From DAIDJD01 sp035485275 (GTDB taxonomy: Bacteria; Oederibacteriota; JAJYGY01; DAIDJD01), in NCBI GenBank assembly GCA_035485275.1, contig DATHOE010000009.1, forward strand, positions 56,988-120,987: DNA of 64,000 bases. The letters are read 5' to 3'. Within the stretch, counting starts at the first letter, position 1, and each line of letters opens with the position of its first letter. Made by a program: the position numbers and the translations under genes. This document shows positions 52,668 through 60,323 of the stretch, in pieces. The notes beneath the pieces were generated by a model, which had not been told where the DNA came from, ran no database searches, and worked only from the letters and a program-made list of their open reading frames with translations.

Positions 52668-53621
52668 TTGACTAAATCGTCCCTGGTAGCCGGCGGTTCC
52701 GGATTCATCGGTTCCCACCTCTGCGAAGCCCTCCTGACCAAAGGCCACAAGGTGGTGGCCGTGGACAGCCTGATCTCCGGCCGCCGGAGCAACCTGGACA
52801 GCCCGGTCTTCCGCAAGCACCGCGCCCGTTTCACCTTCCTGAAGCGCGACATCCTCAAGCCCATCAACCTGAAGGCCGACTTCGTCTTCAATTTCGCCTC
52901 CCCGGCCAGCCCGCCCCACTACCAGGTGCACAGCATCTACACCCTGCGCACGGGCTCGGAGGGCACGCGCAACCTGCTGGAGCTGGCCAAGCGCGGGGGC
53001 GGGCGCTTCCTGCAGGCCAGCACGAGCGAGGTCTACGGGGACCCGAAGGTGCACCCCCAGCCCGAGGACTACTGGGGCAACGTCAACCCCATCGGGGTGC
53101 GCAGCTGCTACGACGAGGCCAAGCGCTACGGCGAGGCCCTGTGCATGGAATACTGGCGCAAGGAGGGCGTCGACGTCCGCCTGATACGCATCTTCAACAC
53201 CTACGGCCCGCGCCTGGACCCCGACGACGGCCGTGTCATCAGCAACTACATCAAGCAGGCCCTGCGGGGCGAGCCCTTGACGGTGTTCGGGGACGGCAAG
53301 CAGACCCGCAGCTTCCAGTACGTCGACGACCTGGTCGCGGCCATCTGCAAGGTCATGTTCACGCCCGGCCTCGGCGGCGAGGTGTTCAACACCGGCAATC
53401 CGGTGGAGTTCACCATGCTCCAGGCCGCCCGCCTGGTCAAAAAAATCACCGGGTCGAAGTCGCCCATCGTGCACCGCCCCCTGCCCAAGGACGACCCCAC
53501 GCGCCGCAAGCCGGACATCTCCAAGATCCGCCGGCGCCTGGGCTGGAGCCCGCGCGTGAAGTTCGCGGAGGGCCTGAAGCGCACGATCGCCTGGTACCTG
53601 CTCAACGAGATCAAGGCCTAG
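52668..53621 (+). CDS. UDP-glucuronate decarboxylase (UDP-xylose synthase) family SDR
   Basis: The enzyme family converts UDP-glucuronate to UDP-xylose with bound NAD. The glycine motif G-G-S-G-F-I-G (residues 9-15), the A-S-T-S-E-V-Y-G-D block, Y148-D-E-A-K152 catalytic pair and the N-T-Y-G-P-R-L-D-P-D-D-G-R-V motif are all typical of UXS enzymes. I chose TTG 52668 since GAGGG lies upstream; TTG 52650 would add six residues and lacks a ribosome site. With the next epimerase gene it could supply nucleotide sugars to the cluster upstream. UDP-glucose dehydrogenase is not in the window. Confidence 0.9.
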   Translation: MTKSSLVAGGSGFIGSHLCEALLTKGHKVVAVDSLISGRRSNLDSPVFRKHRARFTFLKRDILKPINLKADFVFNFASPASPPHYQVHSIYTLRTGSEGTRNLLELAKRGGGRFLQASTSEVYGDPKVHPQPEDYWGNVNPIGVRSCYDEAKRYGEALCMEYWRKEGVDVRLIRIFNTYGPRLDPDDGRVISNYIKQALRGEPLTVFGDGKQTRSFQYVDDLVAAICKVMFTPGLGGEVFNTGNPVEFTMLQAARLVKKITGSKSPIVHRPLPKDDPTRRKPDISKIRRRLGWSPRVKFAEGLKRTIAWYLLNEIKA

Positions 53622-53648
53622 GGCGGATCAAGACTGAGGGGGACGGGC

Positions 53649-54647
53649 ATGCCTAGAAAAAAGGTGCTGGTGACGGGCGTGGCGGGCTTCATCGGCTCGC
53701 ACATGGCCGACGGCCTGATGAAGAAGGGCTACGCCGTGGTCGGCCTGGACAACCTGTCCACCGGCGAGAGGCGCCTGATCCCGAAGGGCATACGCTTCAT
53801 CAAGGGCGACGTCACCCGCGACGCGGACTTGGGGAAGGCCTTCGGCGGCGGCCTCGCGGGCGTCTTCCATATCGCCGGGTGCGCCAGCACCATCAAGGCC
53901 TTCGACGACCCCGAGGCGGACCTCAAGACCAACACCCTGGGCACGGTGCGGGTGGTGCAGCGCTGCATGAAGCACCGCGTCAAGCGCCTGCTCTACGCCA
54001 GCTCCATGACCGCCTACGGCTTCGTCGACCGCCTGCCCGTGGACGTCGACAAGGCCATCCCCAAGCCGGTGAGCTACTACGGCATCAGCAAGTACGCCGC
54101 CGAGCGTTACGCCCTGGCCAGCGGCCTGCGCAGGGACCTGGGCTTCGACTTCGGCGTCACGGCCTTCCGCATGTTCAACGTCTACGGCAGGCGCCAGAGC
54201 CTCACGAACCCCTACCAGGGAGTGGCCAGCATCTTCATCGGCAACATCCTGCGCCAGGAGCCGGTGAAGATCTTCGGGGACGGCGAACAGAGCCGCGACT
54301 TCATACACATCAGCGACGTGGTGGCCGCCTGGATCAAGGCCTTCACCACCAAGGCGGCCAAGGGCGAGGTGTTCAACCTCGGGACCGGGCGCAGCATCAG
54401 CATCAACACCCTGGTGCGCACGGACATCGCCGCCTTCGGCCACGACCCCGCCGCCTATCCCATAAAGTATTTTTCGGTCCGCCCCGGGGACCAGCGCCAC
54501 ATGCGCGCCGACATCGGCAAAACCCTGCGCGTGCTCAAGGGCTGGGCCCCGCGCATGCCTTTCGACAAGGGCATGGGCGACGTCATCGCCTGGGCCCGCG
54601 AGGAAGCGGCCCGGCCCCCCAGGGCCAAGGGGAGCGCGCGTTCCTGA
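53649..54647 (+). CDS. NAD-dependent nucleotide-sugar epimerase (UDP-glucose 4-epimerase-like SDR)
   Basis: The extended SDR has G-V-A-G-F-I-G (near 10-16), L-Y-A-S-S-M-T-A-Y-G and catalytic Y144-x3-K148 motifs, plus R-M-F-N-V-Y-G and the late R-P-G-D-Q-R-H-M block, all conserved among UDP-hexose 4-epimerases. The precise substrate cannot be determined. ATG 53649 follows the UXS stop by 27 nt with GGGGAC upstream. The frame ends shortly before the PorV-like gene. Confidence 0.87.
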   Translation: MPRKKVLVTGVAGFIGSHMADGLMKKGYAVVGLDNLSTGERRLIPKGIRFIKGDVTRDADLGKAFGGGLAGVFHIAGCASTIKAFDDPEADLKTNTLGTVRVVQRCMKHRVKRLLYASSMTAYGFVDRLPVDVDKAIPKPVSYYGISKYAAERYALASGLRRDLGFDFGVTAFRMFNVYGRRQSLTNPYQGVASIFIGNILRQEPVKIFGDGEQSRDFIHISDVVAAWIKAFTTKAAKGEVFNLGTGRSISINTLVRTDIAAFGHDPAAYPIKYFSVRPGDQRHMRADIGKTLRVLKGWAPRMPFDKGMGDVIAWAREEAARPPRAKGSARS

Positions 54648-54666
54648 AGCCTTAGGACGGGCTTGC

Positions 54667-56265
54667 GTGGACAAAACCTGTGTGGCGCTCCTCCTTATTT
54701 TTTTCGGCGCGGCCGGCGCGGCCCGGGCGCTGGGCCCCCAGGGCGTCGGAACCAGCTCGGCCGCCTTCCTGAAGCTGGGTTCGGGCGCCAGGTCCGAGGC
54801 GATGGGCGAAGCCTATGTGGGCCTGGCCGACGACGCGGAGGGCATCGCCTACAACCCCGCGGGCATGGCCCAGAGCCTCTCCGGCGAGCTGGACGCCACC
54901 CACACGCTGTGGTTCCAGGGCCTGGCCTACGACAACTTCAACGCCATGGCGCCCCTCGGCAGCGACGGGATGCTGGGCGGATCTTTCGATTATCTTTCCG
55001 CGCCGCAGCTGGCGAGGACCCTCCTGGTCGGCGCCGGCGACAACCCCGACCCCAGCCAGAACTACCAGTTGGACGGCTCCTTCTCCCCCTATGACCTCGC
55101 CGCGGCCCTGGCCTACGCCCGCCCCCTGGGCGCGGGACTGCTGGGCGGGGCCAGCCTCACATTGATCGACCAGTCCATCGACACCGACAGCGCCGTGGGG
55201 CTGGGCCTGGACCTGGGCCTTCTATGGCAGGCGCCCCCGGCTCTGGGGGGGCTCAAGCTGGGCCTGTCCGTCCAGAACCTGGGGACGCCGATCAAGTTCG
55301 AGAGCGAGGCCTTCGAGCTCCCCATGGTCCTGCGGGGGGGCGCCTCCTACCGCACCTTGGGCGACGCCCTGGTGCTGTCCTTGGAGGGCGACCTTCCCTC
55401 CGACGAGACCCCGGTGCTCGCCGCGGGCGCCGAGCTCAACATCGCGGACCGCTTTTTTCCGCGGGTGGGCTGGCGCTACGACGACGAATTCAATCCCTGG
55501 ACCCTGGGCTTCGGCCTGCGCTACGAAGTGTGGGGCCTGGACCTGAGCGTGGTGCCCTACGGCGCGCTGGGCATGACCTACCGCGCTTCGGTGGACTGGC
55601 GCTTCGGCCAGCCCGGGGTGGCGCTGGCGGCCCGCCTGTCCTACGCCAGCACGCTGGGCGCGGGCAAGTCCGCGGTGCTGGACCTGGGGATGGGCGCGGG
55701 CGCCCAGGTGCGGGCCTGGGCCGTGTACATCTACGACGCCGCGCAGCCCGGCCGGATCGTGCGGGTCTTCAGCGGCTTCGGCCCGCGCCAGGACGCAGTC
55801 GTGTGGGACGCCAGGGACCAGGACGGGGCGCCCGTGCCGGCGGGCGTCTACTGGGCGGTCCTCTCCGTGCGCTACGCCTCCGGGGCCACCGTGGACAGCC
55901 CCTATGTGCGCCTCGAGGCCAGCGACAGCGCCCCGGTGGTTTCATTGAGCATCAGCCCGGCCTGGCTCAACCCCGGCGCGCCCGGTGAGGCCTTCGTGCC
56001 CACCAGCTTCCATCCGGCGCTCGAATCCGGGCGGGAGCTCGCGGCTTGGCGTGTGGACATCCTGGATCCCCAGGGCAAGGTGTTCCGCAGCATCAGCGGA
56101 ACGGGGGACCTGCCCGACCAGGTGCTGTGGGACGGCAAAGGGGATCAGGGGGACGAGCTGATCTCGGCGCAGGTGTACTCCGCGCGGCTGTGGGTGAAGG
56201 ACGTCTTCGGGGCCGAGGGGATGAGCGCCGCGCCCTTGAGCTTCAAGGCGGTGTTCAGGAGATGA
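54667..56265 (+). CDS. PorV/PorQ-like outer-membrane protein with C-terminal FlgD-like domain
   Basis: GTG 54667 gives a signal peptide (V-A-L-L-L-I-F-F-G-A-A-G-A-A-R-A) and the PorV hallmark S-G-A-R-S-E-A-M-G-E-A-Y-V-G-L-A-D-D with Y-N-P-A-G-M. Barrel strands continue to about residue 320. Then comes a different beta-domain with V-V-W-D-A-R-D-Q-D-G and A-G-V-Y-W-A-V-L, and a second with V-L-W-D-G-K-G-D-Q-G-D near the end, both FlgD-like. The 532-aa length is larger than the simple PorV proteins at 46235 and 49825. The extra Ig-like domains may carry surface attachment or export signals. Confidence 0.78.
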   Translation: MDKTCVALLLIFFGAAGAARALGPQGVGTSSAAFLKLGSGARSEAMGEAYVGLADDAEGIAYNPAGMAQSLSGELDATHTLWFQGLAYDNFNAMAPLGSDGMLGGSFDYLSAPQLARTLLVGAGDNPDPSQNYQLDGSFSPYDLAAALAYARPLGAGLLGGASLTLIDQSIDTDSAVGLGLDLGLLWQAPPALGGLKLGLSVQNLGTPIKFESEAFELPMVLRGGASYRTLGDALVLSLEGDLPSDETPVLAAGAELNIADRFFPRVGWRYDDEFNPWTLGFGLRYEVWGLDLSVVPYGALGMTYRASVDWRFGQPGVALAARLSYASTLGAGKSAVLDLGMGAGAQVRAWAVYIYDAAQPGRIVRVFSGFGPRQDAVVWDARDQDGAPVPAGVYWAVLSVRYASGATVDSPYVRLEASDSAPVVSLSISPAWLNPGAPGEAFVPTSFHPALESGRELAAWRVDILDPQGKVFRSISGTGDLPDQVLWDGKGDQGDELISAQVYSARLWVKDVFGAEGMSAAPLSFKAVFRR

Positions 56266-56298
56266 TCGGGCTGGCGGAAAATTTTCCAGGGGGAAGCG

Positions 56299-56757
56299 AT
56301 GGACAGTGACACGAAGGTCGAGATCGCGGTGCAGGTGCTGCCGCACGGCGAGGGCCTGGAGCTGCCGGCCTACGCCACGCCCCTGGCCGCGGGCCTGGAC
56401 CTGCGCGCGGCGGTGGCTGAGCCGATGACGCTGGCGCCCATGCAGAGGGCCCTGGTGCCGACGGGCCTTTCGCTGGCGCTGCCGGAAGGCTTTGAGGCGC
56501 AGATCCGCCCGCGCAGCGGGCTGGCCCTCAAGCACGGCATCACCTGCCTCAACAGCCCCGGCACGATCGACGCGGACTACCGAGGAGAGGTGAAGGTGTT
56601 GCTGGTGAATTTGGGGACCGAAAGTTTTTCCATCGCCCGCGGCGACCGCATCGCGCAGATGGTGGTGGCGCGCCACGCCCGCGCCGTGCTGGAATCCGCG
56701 ACGGAGCTGTCCGCCACGCAGCGCGCGCAGGGCGGCTTCGGACACACCGGAGTCTAG
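56299..56757 (+). CDS. dut: dUTP pyrophosphatase
   Basis: This trimeric enzyme hydrolyses dUTP to dUMP, keeping uracil out of DNA. All five motifs are visible in the 152-aa chain: A-G-L-D-L-R-A, P-R-S-G-L-A, G-T-I-D-A-D-Y-R-G-E, R-G-D-R-I-A-Q-M-V and G-G-F-G-H-T-G. The ATG has GGGGGAAG upstream. A roughly 460-base non-housekeeping stretch follows before the next annotated large gene, containing a compact independent transcript. Confidence 0.96.
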   Translation: MDSDTKVEIAVQVLPHGEGLELPAYATPLAAGLDLRAAVAEPMTLAPMQRALVPTGLSLALPEGFEAQIRPRSGLALKHGITCLNSPGTIDADYRGEVKVLLVNLGTESFSIARGDRIAQMVVARHARAVLESATELSATQRAQGGFGHTGV

Positions 56758-56873
56758 CCGCGTTTATAAAATTTTGCGCCGAATGTCCAGCTTGTTAGAC
56801 CAATGTTCAAAACTTGTCTAAAACTCCCTTTCCGCGATCCGGAAAAAGTCGCCCCTTAAAACAGAGTTTTGTA

Positions 56874-56901
56874 TTGACAGTTTTGCAATAGGAAATATAC
56901 T
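56874..56901 (+). promoter_or_regulatory. Near-consensus sigma70 promoter for the micro-ORF transcript
   Basis: TTGACA at 56874-56879 and TATACT at 56896-56901 are separated by 16 bases. Transcription would start near 56908, and the short RNA would end at the strong terminator at 57033-57072. A 5' hairpin (TGGTC/GACCA, 56912-56927) is encoded just after the start. Confidence 0.7.
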
Positions 56902-56957
56902 AGCAGTCGCGTGGTCAATTTCGACCATACCAAATCTAGATGAAGGGGGGGATTACT

Positions 56958-57005
56958 TTGGCGACCAAAAAGGCGAAGAAGAAAGCTGCTAAGAAGAAGA
57001 AGTAA
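56958..57005 (+). CDS. 15-residue lysine-rich micro-protein
   Basis: The frame encodes MATKKAKKKAAKKKK, a highly basic Ala/Lys peptide, and ends at TAA 57003-57005. The TTG start lies 6 nt after an AAGGGGGGG tract (56943-56951), an exceptionally strong ribosome site. An upstream in-frame ATG at 56940 would give 21 residues but has no ribosome site. The micro-ORF sits alone between its own near-perfect promoter and a 16-bp terminator, so the unit is dedicated to it. The composition recalls histone-H1-like tails, and DNA or RNA binding is a guess. An alternative is that the transcript acts mainly as a small RNA. Confidence 0.6.
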   Translation: MATKKAKKKAAKKKK

Positions 57006-57032
57006 CAAACAAAACAAATTGTCGATGTCATC

Positions 57033-57072
57033 AAAGCTATGCCCCGTTGTGAAACGGGGCATAGCTTTTTTT
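57033..57072 (+). terminator. Rho-independent terminator with 16-bp perfect stem
   Basis: AAAGCTATGCCCCGTT (57033-57048) pairs perfectly with AACGGGGCATAGCTTT (57053-57068) across a GTGA (GNRA-type) tetraloop, and the right arm runs into a T-tract to 57072. It lies 27 nt after the micro-ORF stop and separates that transcript from the downstream promoter. Confidence 0.95.
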
Positions 57073-57157
57073 AGGGCCTTTTCCGGCTTTGGGCGCCCCC
57101 TGTGTGGATAAGTCCGTTTGGGCCCCTTCCGCGCGGGCAGGCGGGCCCGCGGCCACG

Positions 57158-57186
57158 TTGACATGGATTGCCCCCTTTGCTAAAGT
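57158..57186 (+). promoter_or_regulatory. Promoter for the glmU-like/prs/rplY run
   Basis: TTGACA (57158-57163) and TAAAGT (57181-57186) have the ideal 17-base spacing. The predicted start near 57193 leaves about 30 nt before GTG 57224. This argues against an upstream in-frame ATG at 57089 being used. Confidence 0.65.
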
Positions 57187-57223
57187 TCCTGCCCTTCTGT
57201 CTCGATTTTTGGACGGAGCGTTT

Positions 57224-58423
57224 GTGGCCCGCCTCGCAGCCATCCTGATCGACCGCAAGCGTGACGACAAGTTTCGCTCCGAAACGCCGAAGCTCCTGCA
57301 TCCCTGCGCCGGACAGGCCCTATGGCGCTGGGCCCACGGCGCCATGGTCCGCGCGGGCGCCCAGGGCGTGGTGCTGGTCGGCGATTCCGACGGCGTGGCC
57401 GCGCTCAAGGGCGAACTGGACACGGCCGCGACCTTCGAGGACGCCGTGCGCCGCTTAGGGTCCGTGGAAGGCTACCTGGTGGCCTTCGCCGACGCGGCCC
57501 TGCTGGCGCCCGAAGACCTGGCCGCCCTGGCGCGGGAAGGCTCCGACGCCGGCGAGGCGCGCCTGCCCAGGCTCATGGGCGAGGGCGGCGAGATGGAGCA
57601 GGGCTATGAGAGCGTCTTCGTCTTTGTGCCCGCGGCCGCCCGTGAGATCCTGAAAGGGCTTCCGGGCCCCGGGCTTCTGCCCCGGGGGGCCCGCGCCGGG
57701 GTCAGCGCGGTCGAAGTCGATCCCTATGAAGCCGGCCTGCGCGTGGTGGACCGCCGCGACCTGGGCGACGCCGAAGCCTGGCTGCGCGGGCGCATCATCG
57801 ACGCGCACCTCGAAGCCGGCGTGACCTTCGTGGATCCGGCCACCTGCTATGTCGACGCCCAGGTGACGCTGGGGCGCGACACGGTCATCCATCCCTTCAC
57901 ATTCCTCACCGGCGACACCGCGGTGGGGCAGCGCTGCCAGGTGGGGCCCTTCACGCGCGTTCACTCCAGCCGCCTTGAAGACGGCTGCGTGGTCGAGCAG
58001 AGCGTCCTGGACGGGGCCCGCGTGCGCAAGCAGGCTATGGTGGGCCCCTGGACCCGACTGCGGCCCGGCTCCGACGTCGGCGAAGGGGCCCACGTGGGCA
58101 ACTTCGTCGAGCTGAAGAACGCGCGCCTGGGGAAAGGGGCCAAGGCCGGCCACCTCGCCTACCTCGGCGACACGGACATCGGCGACGACGCCAACATCGG
58201 AGCGGGCAGCATCACGGCCAACTACGACGGCAAAGCCAAGCACGCCAGCAAGGTCGGCAAGGGCGCCTTCATCGGCTCCGGCAGCATCCTGGTGGCGCCG
58301 GTCAAGGTCGGGGACGGCGCGGTCACCGGCGCGGGTTCGGTGGTGCTGAAGGGGCGCGACGTGCCGGCCGGCGCGGTCGTCGCCGGCGTCCCGGCCAAGG
58401 AACTGAAACCGAGGAAGAAATAG
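57224..58423 (+). CDS. glmU: GlmU-like protein: degenerate uridyltransferase half, intact acetyltransferase-type beta-helix
   Basis: The C-terminal left-handed beta-helix matches GlmU: T-R-L-R-P-G-S, G-N-F-V-E-L-K-N-A, K-A-G-H310-L-A-Y-L-G-D (with the catalytic His), N-I-G-A-G-S-I-T and N-Y-D-G are all present, so glucosamine-1-phosphate acetylation is plausible. The N-terminal half aligns with the uridyltransferase fold (T-P-K-L-L-H is kept), but the nucleotide loop G-x-G-T-R-M reads D-R-K-R-D-D-K-F and L-G-T-G-H-A and N-T-G blocks are absent. Pyrophosphorylase activity is therefore unlikely. GTG 57224, with GGAG 5 nt upstream, gives 399 aa against about 456 for E. coli. prs follows, as in classical glmU-prs operons. 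Confidence 0.8.
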   Translation: MARLAAILIDRKRDDKFRSETPKLLHPCAGQALWRWAHGAMVRAGAQGVVLVGDSDGVAALKGELDTAATFEDAVRRLGSVEGYLVAFADAALLAPEDLAALAREGSDAGEARLPRLMGEGGEMEQGYESVFVFVPAAAREILKGLPGPGLLPRGARAGVSAVEVDPYEAGLRVVDRRDLGDAEAWLRGRIIDAHLEAGVTFVDPATCYVDAQVTLGRDTVIHPFTFLTGDTAVGQRCQVGPFTRVHSSRLEDGCVVEQSVLDGARVRKQAMVGPWTRLRPGSDVGEGAHVGNFVELKNARLGKGAKAGHLAYLGDTDIGDDANIGAGSITANYDGKAKHASKVGKGAFIGSGSILVAPVKVGDGAVTGAGSVVLKGRDVPAGAVVAGVPAKELKPRKK

Positions 58424-58438
58424 CCCGCCGACGGGCTA
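58421..58438 (+). promoter_or_regulatory. Intercistronic hairpin between glmU-like gene and prs
   Basis: TAGCCCG (58421-58427) pairs with CGGGCTA (58432-58438) around a CCGA loop. The left arm starts on the stop codon of the upstream gene and the right arm ends just before the AGGAAGGG ribosome site of prs. No T-tract follows, so it is not a terminator; it may adjust mRNA stability or prs translation. Confidence 0.4.
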
Positions 58439-58457
58439 AGGAAGGGACACAGGGGCG

Positions 58458-59399
58458 ATGGACAACGAGATGAAGATCTTCAGCGGCAATTCGAACCCGG
58501 CCTTGGCGGCCGAGATCGCTGAGTCCCTGAACGTCAGCCTGGGCCGCGCCGAAGTGGGCAAATTCCCCGAAGGCGAATGCAAGGTCAAGATCGCCGACAA
58601 CATCCGCGGGGCCGACGTCTTCATCCTGCAGAGCACCTGCCCGCCGGTGAACGACAACCTCGTGGAGCTGCTGGTGATGATCGACGCGGCCCGCCGCGCC
58701 AGCGCCCGCCGCATCACCGCGGTCATCCCCTATTTCGGCTACGCCCGCCAGGACCGCAAGGACCAGCCGCGGGTGCCCATCACGGCCAAGCTGGTGGCGA
58801 ACCTCATCACCGAGGCCGGGGCCGACCGCGTGCTGACCATGGACCTGCACGCCCAGCAGATCCAGGGTTTCTTCGACATACCCCTGGACCACCTGATGGC
58901 CCTGCCCGTCCTGGTGGACCACTTCAAGGCCCTCAAGATCCCCGATCTGGCCATCTGCACCGCGGACGTGGGGGGCATCAAGGGCGCCTGGAAATTCGCC
59001 GAGAAGCTCAACGCGCCCTTGGCCATCGTGGACAAGAAGCGCAGCGGAGACACGCAGGTGCAGGCGCTGGCCCTGATCGGCGAGGTCAAGGGCAAGAACA
59101 TCGTCATCCCCGACGACATGATCGCCACGGGCGGGACCCTGGTGAACGCCGCCCAGTTCCTGCGCGAAAACGGGGCCAAGGAGATCTACGCCTGCGGCAC
59201 CCACGGGGTGCTTTCCGGCGGGGCGGTCGAACGCATCAAGTCCGCGGGCTTCAAGCAGGTGGTGATGACCAACACCATCCCGCTGGCCCCCGACAAGCAG
59301 CAGCCGAACTACCGCCACCTGAGCATCGCCCGCCTTTTCGGCGAGGCCATCCAGCGCATCCACAAGGAGACCTCGGTCTCCTCGCTGTTCGAAACCTAA
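58458..59399 (+). CDS. prs: Ribose-phosphate pyrophosphokinase (PRPP synthetase)
   Basis: The enzyme makes PRPP from ribose-5-phosphate and ATP for nucleotide, His and Trp synthesis. The 313-aa class I form is recognised by Y-F-G-Y-A-R-Q-D-R-K, M-D-L-H-A-Q-Q-I-Q-G-F-F and the PRPP loop D-D-M-I-A-T-G-G-T. That loop has Ala where E. coli has Asp (D-D-M-I-D-T-G-G-T); Ser or Ala at this position occurs in other lineages, so activity is probably retained. PRPP is also the donor substrate of the UbiA-type DPPR synthase at 10453. AGGAAGGG is the ribosome site. Confidence 0.95.
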   Translation: MDNEMKIFSGNSNPALAAEIAESLNVSLGRAEVGKFPEGECKVKIADNIRGADVFILQSTCPPVNDNLVELLVMIDAARRASARRITAVIPYFGYARQDRKDQPRVPITAKLVANLITEAGADRVLTMDLHAQQIQGFFDIPLDHLMALPVLVDHFKALKIPDLAICTADVGGIKGAWKFAEKLNAPLAIVDKKRSGDTQVQALALIGEVKGKNIVIPDDMIATGGTLVNAAQFLRENGAKEIYACGTHGVLSGGAVERIKSAGFKQVVMTNTIPLAPDKQQPNYRHLSIARLFGEAIQRIHKETSVSSLFET

Positions 59400-59406
59400 A
59401 TTTTTC

Positions 59407-59483
59407 GCCCTGCCCCCGCTCCCAGGCGCCATGGCCTGGCAACGGGGATACAGGGCAATCCAGCCCGCGCCAAACCCGCGGGC
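59407..59483 (+). promoter_or_regulatory. Structured leader upstream of rplY (two-hairpin RNA)
   Basis: An outer helix GCCCTG (59407-59412)/CAGGGC (59451-59456) continues as CCCC/GGGG with an ATA bulge and encloses an inner helix CCAGGC (59422-59427)/GCCTGG (59434-59439). A second hairpin GCCCGCG (59463-59469)/CGCGGGC (59477-59483) follows. No T-tract follows either. The arrangement in front of a ribosomal protein that binds 5S rRNA suggests an autoregulatory leader, which is inference. Confidence 0.45.
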
Positions 59484-59505
59484 GTAAGCAAAGAAGGAGC
59501 ACCCC

Positions 59506-60249
59506 ATGGCCGAATACAAATTCACCGCCACGCTGCGTTCAACGAAGGGCAAGGGCTCGTCCAAGGGCCTGCGCTCCAAGGACCGCCTTCCCGCCATCGT
59601 CTACGGGCCCGGCCGCAAAGCCTATTCCGTCGAGGTGAGCGCCAAGGAAATCCCCCTGCTCTACCTGCGCACGCTCGGCAAGAACTCCCTGCTGACCATG
59701 AGCGTCACGGACGAGAAGGGCGCCGTCGCCGACTCCACGGTGATGTTCAAGGAGGTCCAGCGCGAGCCGGTCAAGAACCGCTTCCTGCACGTGGACTTCT
59801 ACCATGTCGACCCCGCCCACCCCATCAATCTCAGGGTTCCGGTGGTGCTCGACGGTTCCGCCATCGGCGTCCGGGAGAAGGGCGGCATCCTCAGCCATCC
59901 GACCCGCTCCCTGCGGGTGCGCTGCCTTCCCGCCGACATCCCGTCGGAGATCAAGGTGGACATCAGCAAGATGGACATCGACCAGAGCCTGCTCCTGAAG
60001 GATTACACCCCGCCCAAGGGCGTGACCTTCCTGGGCGACCCGCACACGGTGCTGGCGCGGGTGAGCATGGTCGAGGAGGAGAAGGTCCAGGAAGCGACCG
60101 CGGCGGCCGCGGCCGAAGGGCCGGAAGTCATCACCGCCAAGAAGCCCGCGGAAGGCGAGGCCGCTCCCGCGGCCGGCGCGAAGCCCGCGGCTGGCGGGGA
60201 CAAGAAAGAGGCGGCCAAGCCGGCCGCCAAGGCGCCGGCGAAAAAGTAG
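59506..60249 (+). CDS. rplY: 50S ribosomal protein L25 (TL5/Ctc type)
   Basis: The long form of L25 binds 5S rRNA loop E with its N-terminal domain and has a C-terminal TL5 domain. Conserved blocks are R-x-x-x-G-K-G-x-S-x-x-L-R near 8-20, L-P-A-I-V-Y-G, H-V-D-F-Y and R-V-P-V-V. The C-terminal 50 residues are an Ala/Lys/Pro-rich tail typical of the family in high-GC phyla. AAGAAGGAG is the ribosome site. It lies between prs and pth, as in many bacteria, with a strong terminator after it. Confidence 0.95.
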   Translation: MAEYKFTATLRSTKGKGSSKGLRSKDRLPAIVYGPGRKAYSVEVSAKEIPLLYLRTLGKNSLLTMSVTDEKGAVADSTVMFKEVQREPVKNRFLHVDFYHVDPAHPINLRVPVVLDGSAIGVREKGGILSHPTRSLRVRCLPADIPSEIKVDISKMDIDQSLLLKDYTPPKGVTFLGDPHTVLARVSMVEEEKVQEATAAAAAEGPEVITAKKPAEGEAAPAAGAKPAAGGDKKEAAKPAAKAPAKK

Positions 60250-60276
60250 TCCGCCACGCCCGCCCGAGCATGGTCG

Positions 60277-60309
60277 AAAAAAGCCCCGCCGACTGGCGGG
60301 GCTTTTTTT
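60277..60309 (+). terminator. Rho-independent terminator after rplY
   Basis: GCCCCGCC (60283-60290) pairs with GGCGGGGC (60295-60302) over a GACT loop. Six upstream As (60277-60282) can pair with the T-run (60303-60309), extending the stem. It ends only 14 nt before the GTG of pth, so pth expression must come from read-through or a promoter overlapping this site. Confidence 0.92.
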
Positions 60310-60323
60310 GTTAGACTTATGCG

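Noticed and set aside
56758..56873. Short inverted repeats (TTAGAC/GTCTAA and TTTCCG/CGGAAA) after dut
   Set aside because: Six-base arms with no T-run; too weak to assign as terminator or operator.
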